Below are positions 60,831-64,000 of a stretch of 64,000 bases of DNA, piece by piece. The stretch covers positions 5,022,001 to 5,086,000 of the forward strand of contig NZ_CP019082.1 in assembly GCF_001956985.1 (NCBI RefSeq), written 5' to 3'. Positions within the stretch are counted from its first letter, which is position 1. Each line of letters starts with the position of its first letter. Both the position numbers and the translations under genes were made by a program. The stretch comes from Paludisphaera borealis. GTDB lineage: Bacteria > Planctomycetota > Planctomycetia > Isosphaerales > Isosphaeraceae. The notes below the pieces were generated by a model. It was not told the origin of the DNA, ran no database searches, and saw only the letters and a list, made by a program, of their open reading frames with translations.

Positions 60831-60900
60831 TTCGATCCGAAGCTTCCCGGACGCCGGCTCGCCGACCTCGCGCGGGGCGGCGTCGAGGAGAAATTTTTTC

Positions 60901-61122
60901 ATGCGAACGACCAAGTTTCGATGCGGGATCGTGGGCCTGGCGCTCGTCATCGCGTCCGGCTGCGGCGGCAGCACGGCGGGCCTCGAGTCGTCGGAAGGCA
61001 TCTCGGGGGCGCCTCCCAAAGCGCCGACCGACGACCTGATGAAGCCGGCGAAGTCGAAGAAGGCGGCCAAGAGCAAGGTTCCCACTGGGTTGGGTGGGCC
61101 GCCCCCCATCCCCAAGCATTGA
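60901..61122 (+). CDS. Small lipoprotein
   Basis: A 73-residue product with signal sequence GIVGLALVIASGC; the Cys after the lipobox IASGC should be lipidated. The mature part is short, Pro/Lys-rich (KSKKAAKSKVPTGLGGPPP) and probably disordered. GAGGAGAAA sits at good spacing before the ATG. Such small lipoproteins commonly follow DUF1559 genes in planctomycetes. Function is unknown. Confidence 0.8.
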   Translation: MRTTKFRCGIVGLALVIASGCGGSTAGLESSEGISGAPPKAPTDDLMKPAKSKKAAKSKVPTGLGGPPPIPKH

Positions 61123-61150
61123 CGAAGGCGTCTCGGTCGATGCGACTGCG

Positions 61151-61178
61151 GCCGTCTCCTCCGCCGGGGGGAGACGGC
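61151..61178 (+). terminator. Strong hairpin after the lipoprotein gene
   Basis: GCCGTCTCCTCC pairs with GGGGGAGACGGC (one T-G pair) around the loop GCCG, giving a 12-bp stem starting 29 bases after the stop codon. Only two T residues follow, so it is not a classical intrinsic terminator, but it is the strongest hairpin in this part of the window. Confidence 0.55.
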
Positions 61179-61283
61179 TTGTGGGGCCGCTGGCGGCGGA
61201 CTATGCTCTCCGAGTCGCCGGGGTCGTGGGCCGCGCCTTCGTGAAGCCCAACGCGATCGGGCTCATCAAGACGAGGGAGTAGG

Positions 61284-62666
61284 ATGCTGGGCGTCGCAGC
61301 GATCGTGTTTTCGCTGGTCTTGCTGATGGCGATCGCCTACCGGGGCTTGCCGGTCATCGTCTTCGCGCCGATCTGCGCGGCGGCAGCCTTGGCCTTGTCG
61401 GGGGTTCCGATCCTGCCGGGGTATACTGATTCGTTCATGAACGGCGCGGCCGATTACGTTCGAGCGTTTTTCCCCGTCTTCTTGCTCGGGGCGATCTTCG
61501 GAAAGCTGATGGAAGCGGGGGGCGCGGCGGCCTCGATCGCTCGGGCGATCGTCCGCGCGTTCGGCTCGCGGCGCGCCATCCCGGCCGTGGTGCTCGCCTG
61601 CGCCGTGCTGACGTACGGCGGGGTCTCGCTCTTCGTGGTGGCGTTCGCCGTCTACCCGTTCGGCGCGGCCCTGTTCAAGGCGGCCGGGATTCCCAAGCGA
61701 CTCCTCCCCGGCGCGATCGCCTTGGGGGCGTTCACGCTGACGATGGACGCGCTGCCGGGCTCGCCGCAGATCCAAAACCTGATCCCGACGCGGACCTTCG
61801 GCACCGACGCCTATGCCGCCCCGGTGCTCGGCTGCCTGGGCGGGGCCGTGATCCTGATCGGCGGCCTGATCTGGCTTGACCGCCGGCGCGCGTCGGCCGC
61901 GTCGGCCGGCGAAGGTTATGGCGCCGGCCACGCGAACGAGCCCGAACCGAAGCCCGACCTCGACCTGCCGAGTCTCCCCGTGGCGGTCTTGCCGTTGCTC
62001 TTGGTGCTGGCCGCCAACTTCGTCGCCAGCCGGACGTCGTGGTCGATCGCCGGCTGGTACTCCGAAGACGTCCTCCGAAGCACGTTTCCAACGATCAACG
62101 TGCGGACGGCCTCGCCGACCTGGGCCCTGATCACGGCCCTCGGCATCGGGATCACGGCCACGCTCGCGCTCAACGCGCGGCGGCTTCGGGGCTCGCTCAC
62201 GGTCTCGCTGACGGCGGCGACCTCGGGCGCCTTGCTGGCGATCTTCAACACCGCGTCGGAAGTCGGCTACGGCTCGGTCATCAAGACCCTGCCAGGTTTT
62301 CAAGTCATCCGCAACGGCGTGCTCGGCCTGAGTCAGTCGGTGCTGATCTCGGAAGCGGTGGCGGTGAACATCCTCTCCGGGATCACCGGCTCCGCCTCGG
62401 GTGGCCTGTCGATCGCTCTCGAGGTGATGGGAGCGCATTACCTGGAAGCGGCCAAGGCGCAGGGGATCAGCCCCGAGTGGCTCCACCGGATCGCCTCGAT
62501 GGCCTCCGGCGGCATGGACACCCTCCCGCACAACGGCGCGGTCATCACCCTGCTGGCGATCACCGGGCTGACCCACCGCCAATCCTACCCCGACATCTTC
62601 GCCATCACGCTCCTCAAGACGTCCACCGTCTTCGCGCTCGCCGCCGCGGCCACCGCCTGGGCCTGA
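61284..62666 (+). CDS. GntP-family permease (gluconate/organic acid type)
   Basis: A 460-residue membrane protein with about 12 hydrophobic helices, fitting the GntP permeases (about 440-450 residues). Typical segments are FFPVFLLGAIFGKLMEAGG, YGGVSLFVVAFAVYPFGAAL, ALPGSPQIQNLIPTRTFGTD and GITGSASGGLSIALEVMG. Proteins of this family take up gluconate, idonate or hydroxyacids with protons. GGGAG precedes the ATG. No catabolic genes adjoin it; the nearest are the secreted sugar enzymes about 20 kb away. Substrate is unknown. Confidence 0.92.
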   Translation: MLGVAAIVFSLVLLMAIAYRGLPVIVFAPICAAAALALSGVPILPGYTDSFMNGAADYVRAFFPVFLLGAIFGKLMEAGGAAASIARAIVRAFGSRRAIPAVVLACAVLTYGGVSLFVVAFAVYPFGAALFKAAGIPKRLLPGAIALGAFTLTMDALPGSPQIQNLIPTRTFGTDAYAAPVLGCLGGAVILIGGLIWLDRRRASAASAGEGYGAGHANEPEPKPDLDLPSLPVAVLPLLLVLAANFVASRTSWSIAGWYSEDVLRSTFPTINVRTASPTWALITALGIGITATLALNARRLRGSLTVSLTAATSGALLAIFNTASEVGYGSVIKTLPGFQVIRNGVLGLSQSVLISEAVAVNILSGITGSASGGLSIALEVMGAHYLEAAKAQGISPEWLHRIASMASGGMDTLPHNGAVITLLAITGLTHRQSYPDIFAITLLKTSTVFALAAAATAWA

Positions 62667-62899
62667 ATCCGGCGTCCGCGAACCCACCCGGCGCGAAGTC
62701 GCCCAGATTGCCTGGAGGACCTCCGAAGGCAGGGGATGCGCAGTTTCTCCGTGCTCTTTTCCTCCAAATCGCGAATCCCCGAATAAGAAACGCGAACTGC
62801 CGTCTACAGGGCTGCCGGCGGTTTGAGAAAATTCGTGGAAGGTTTTCCGGGGTTCGCGGCAGAGTAGGGCAAGGATCGGGAGGTTCAGGATCCAGGAGC
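62667..62899. other. Upstream region of the second ECF sigma gene
   Basis: No gene is seen in these 233 bases. A patch at 62825-62860 (GAGAAAATTCGTGGAAGG, then TTTTCCGGGGTTCGCGG) resembles AT-core elements I associate with planctomycete ECF-controlled promoters, including the imperfect repeat GAAAA...TTTTC. It could be an autoregulated promoter. This is from memory and unverified. Confidence 0.35.
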
Positions 62900-64000
62900 A
62901 TGGGAATGCCGATTCGGGGATTGGGAAAGATCGCGAGGGACGTCGAGACCCTGTTTCAACTCGGGGCCACGGGCGGGGTCGACGACGGTCAGCTCGTGGC
63001 GCGATTCTTGATCCCGGGCGAGGGGAGCGAGGCCGCGTTTCGAGCGCTCGTGATCCGTCACGGGCCGATGGTCCTGTCTGTCTGCCGACGGATTCTGGAC
63101 GACCCGGCCGCGGCCGACGACGCCTTTCAGGCCACGTTCATGATCCTTGTGAAGAAAGCCCGGGGCCTTCGCAATCGCGAATTGCTGGGCGGATGGCTCC
63201 ACGGCGTGGCGAATCGGGTCGCAAGAAAGGCCAAGAGCGCCGCGGCCCGTCGCCTCGTGGTGGAGCAGCGGTCGTACAACCGACCCTACCAGCAGGCGCA
63301 CGACCATGAGCAGGCCGAACTTCGGGCGATCATCGACGAAGAAATCCACCGCCTGCCGGAGCACTACCGGCTTCCGTTGGTCCTCTGTCACCTTGAGGGG
63401 ATGAGGCATCAGGAAGTGGCCCATCGCCTGGGCTGCCCGGTTGGAACCGTGGAGAGCCGTCTCTCTCGCGCCAAGGAACAACTCCGGACCCGGCTGGTCA
63501 GGCGGGGGGTCGCCCCGGGGGCGAGCGTTCTGGCGGCCGCCCTCTCCTCGCGAGAATCCGCGGCGGCCATGACCCCGCTCGTCGACCAGGTCTGCCGGTT
63601 GGCGACCGCTCCAAGCTCCGTCACGACGGCCCTGGCGGCCGTCACGGCGACGTCGATCCCGCGTCTCATGATCCTGAAATCGGCCGTCGCCGCCCGGATC
63701 AGCCTGGCTGCGTTCGCGATGATCGGCGCCGGGGCGGGAGTGCTGGCGACGGCGGCCTACAGCGACCTGGGCCCCCGGATCGCCACGTCCGTCCTCTCGG
63801 CCGTCGACGCCCCCAAGCCTCCTCAGGGCGATACGCCTCCCACGAGCCAAGACACGACCCCCAGCCGCTCTCCCTCCGCGATCGCCTTCCCGCTTCGCGG
63901 CATCACGATCGATGGCTCGCTCGACGATTGGCCGAGCAACATGCAAAAGTACAAAATCGAGCATCGGCTTCAGGGGTCCGGCGATTACGACCCGGGAGGC
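62900..64000 (+). CDS. ECF sigma factor with membrane helix and extracytoplasmic domain, 3' end off window
   Basis: The frame runs from ATG at 62900 (CAGGAGC just upstream) to the window edge with no stop: 367 residues so far. Residues about 30-205 are an ECF sigma factor: LDDPAAADDAFQATFMILVKK in region 2 and LEGMRHQEVAHRLGCPVGTV in region 4. A hydrophobic helix (AAFAMIGAGAGVLATAAYS, near residue 275) follows a Ser/Ala-rich linker. The end of the window shows PLRGITIDGSLDDWPSN, which resembles the start of a CBM9-like carbohydrate-binding domain. This resembles the ECF protein at 51056 in layout. The sensor domain suggests response to extracytoplasmic sugars, an inference. Confidence 0.9.
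   Translation, partial: MGMPIRGLGKIARDVETLFQLGATGGVDDGQLVARFLIPGEGSEAAFRALVIRHGPMVLSVCRRILDDPAAADDAFQATFMILVKKARGLRNRELLGGWLHGVANRVARKAKSAAARRLVVEQRSYNRPYQQAHDHEQAELRAIIDEEIHRLPEHYRLPLVLCHLEGMRHQEVAHRLGCPVGTVESRLSRAKEQLRTRLVRRGVAPGASVLAAALSSRESAAAMTPLVDQVCRLATAPSSVTTALAAVTATSIPRLMILKSAVAARISLAAFAMIGAGAGVLATAAYSDLGPRIATSVLSAVDAPKPPQGDTPPTSQDTTPSRSPSAIAFPLRGITIDGSLDDWPSNMQKYKIEHRLQGSGDYDPGG

Noticed and set aside
62885-63964. 359-residue minus frame opposite the ECF sigma gene
   Set aside because: Arg/Gly-rich shadow; the plus strand carries recognisable sigma-2 and sigma-4 motifs and a ribosome site.

Overview
The window is high-GC DNA whose gene families point to a planctomycete, most likely of the Isosphaeraceae type. 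The evidence is three DUF1501 proteins, a PSCyt1/DUF1549/DUF1553 cytochrome protein, a DUF1559 prepilin-like protein, a PEP-CTERM protein with HAF repeats, a giant surface protein with an LEPR-XLL-like N-terminus, and two ECF sigma factors with membrane and extracytoplasmic extensions. The organism assignment is inferred from these families; no rRNA gene is present.

Positions 1-21.4 kb (all minus strand) hold a compact biosynthetic operon. It starts with a 2,905-residue megasynthase (two FMN-type enoylreductase-like domains, KS, AT, ACP, KR, DH) and a 1,737-residue partner (KS, AT, DH-like, and a PPTase-like domain that appears to have lost catalytic residues). A free ACP, an alkaline-phosphatase-superfamily protein, an alpha/beta hydrolase, an SDR oxidoreductase, a family 1 glycosyltransferase and two tandem FkbM methyltransferases follow. 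The logic resembles PUFA synthases and heterocyst-glycolipid-type (HglE-like) PKSs, so a glycosylated, O-methylated long-chain lipid or polyketide is a reasonable guess. Behind the last methyltransferase is an 11-bp inverted repeat, then the start of a secreted protein that leaves the window.

Positions 21.5-30.9 kb are one giant gene for a Gly/Ala/Asn-rich repeat protein (3,114 aa) resembling a beta-helix surface adhesin. A 1.1-kb gene-free, partly AT-rich stretch separates it from a plus-strand PEP-CTERM protein.

Positions 33.3-44.5 kb form a secreted carbohydrate-catabolism region: DUF1501, cytochrome/DUF1553, DUF1501, DUF1080, Gfo/Idh/MocA oxidoreductase and TIM-barrel isomerase/epimerase, several overlapping by 4 bp, plus an enolase-superfamily dehydratase on the other strand and a third DUF1501 gene. 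DUF1080 + Gfo/Idh + TIM barrel suggests oxidation-based (3-keto) glycoside cleavage in the periplasm.

Positions 44.6-47.6 kb contain a small secreted protein, an apparently intact IS66-type element with near-perfect inverted repeats and a perfect 8-bp target duplication, and the decayed end of an IS5-type transposase. Positions 47.6-64 kb carry mostly single genes: VanZ-like protein, a conserved hypothetical, FG-GAP protein, a membrane protein, ECF sigma factor, CbiX-type chelatase, DegT aminotransferase, a third sigma factor with a small partner gene, mutY, clpX, DUF1559 protein plus small lipoprotein, GntP-type permease, and a second extended ECF sigma factor that runs off the right edge. 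Hairpins after mutY, clpX and the lipoprotein gene, and promoter-like sequences before the DegT gene, clpX and the DUF1559 gene, mark likely transcription units.
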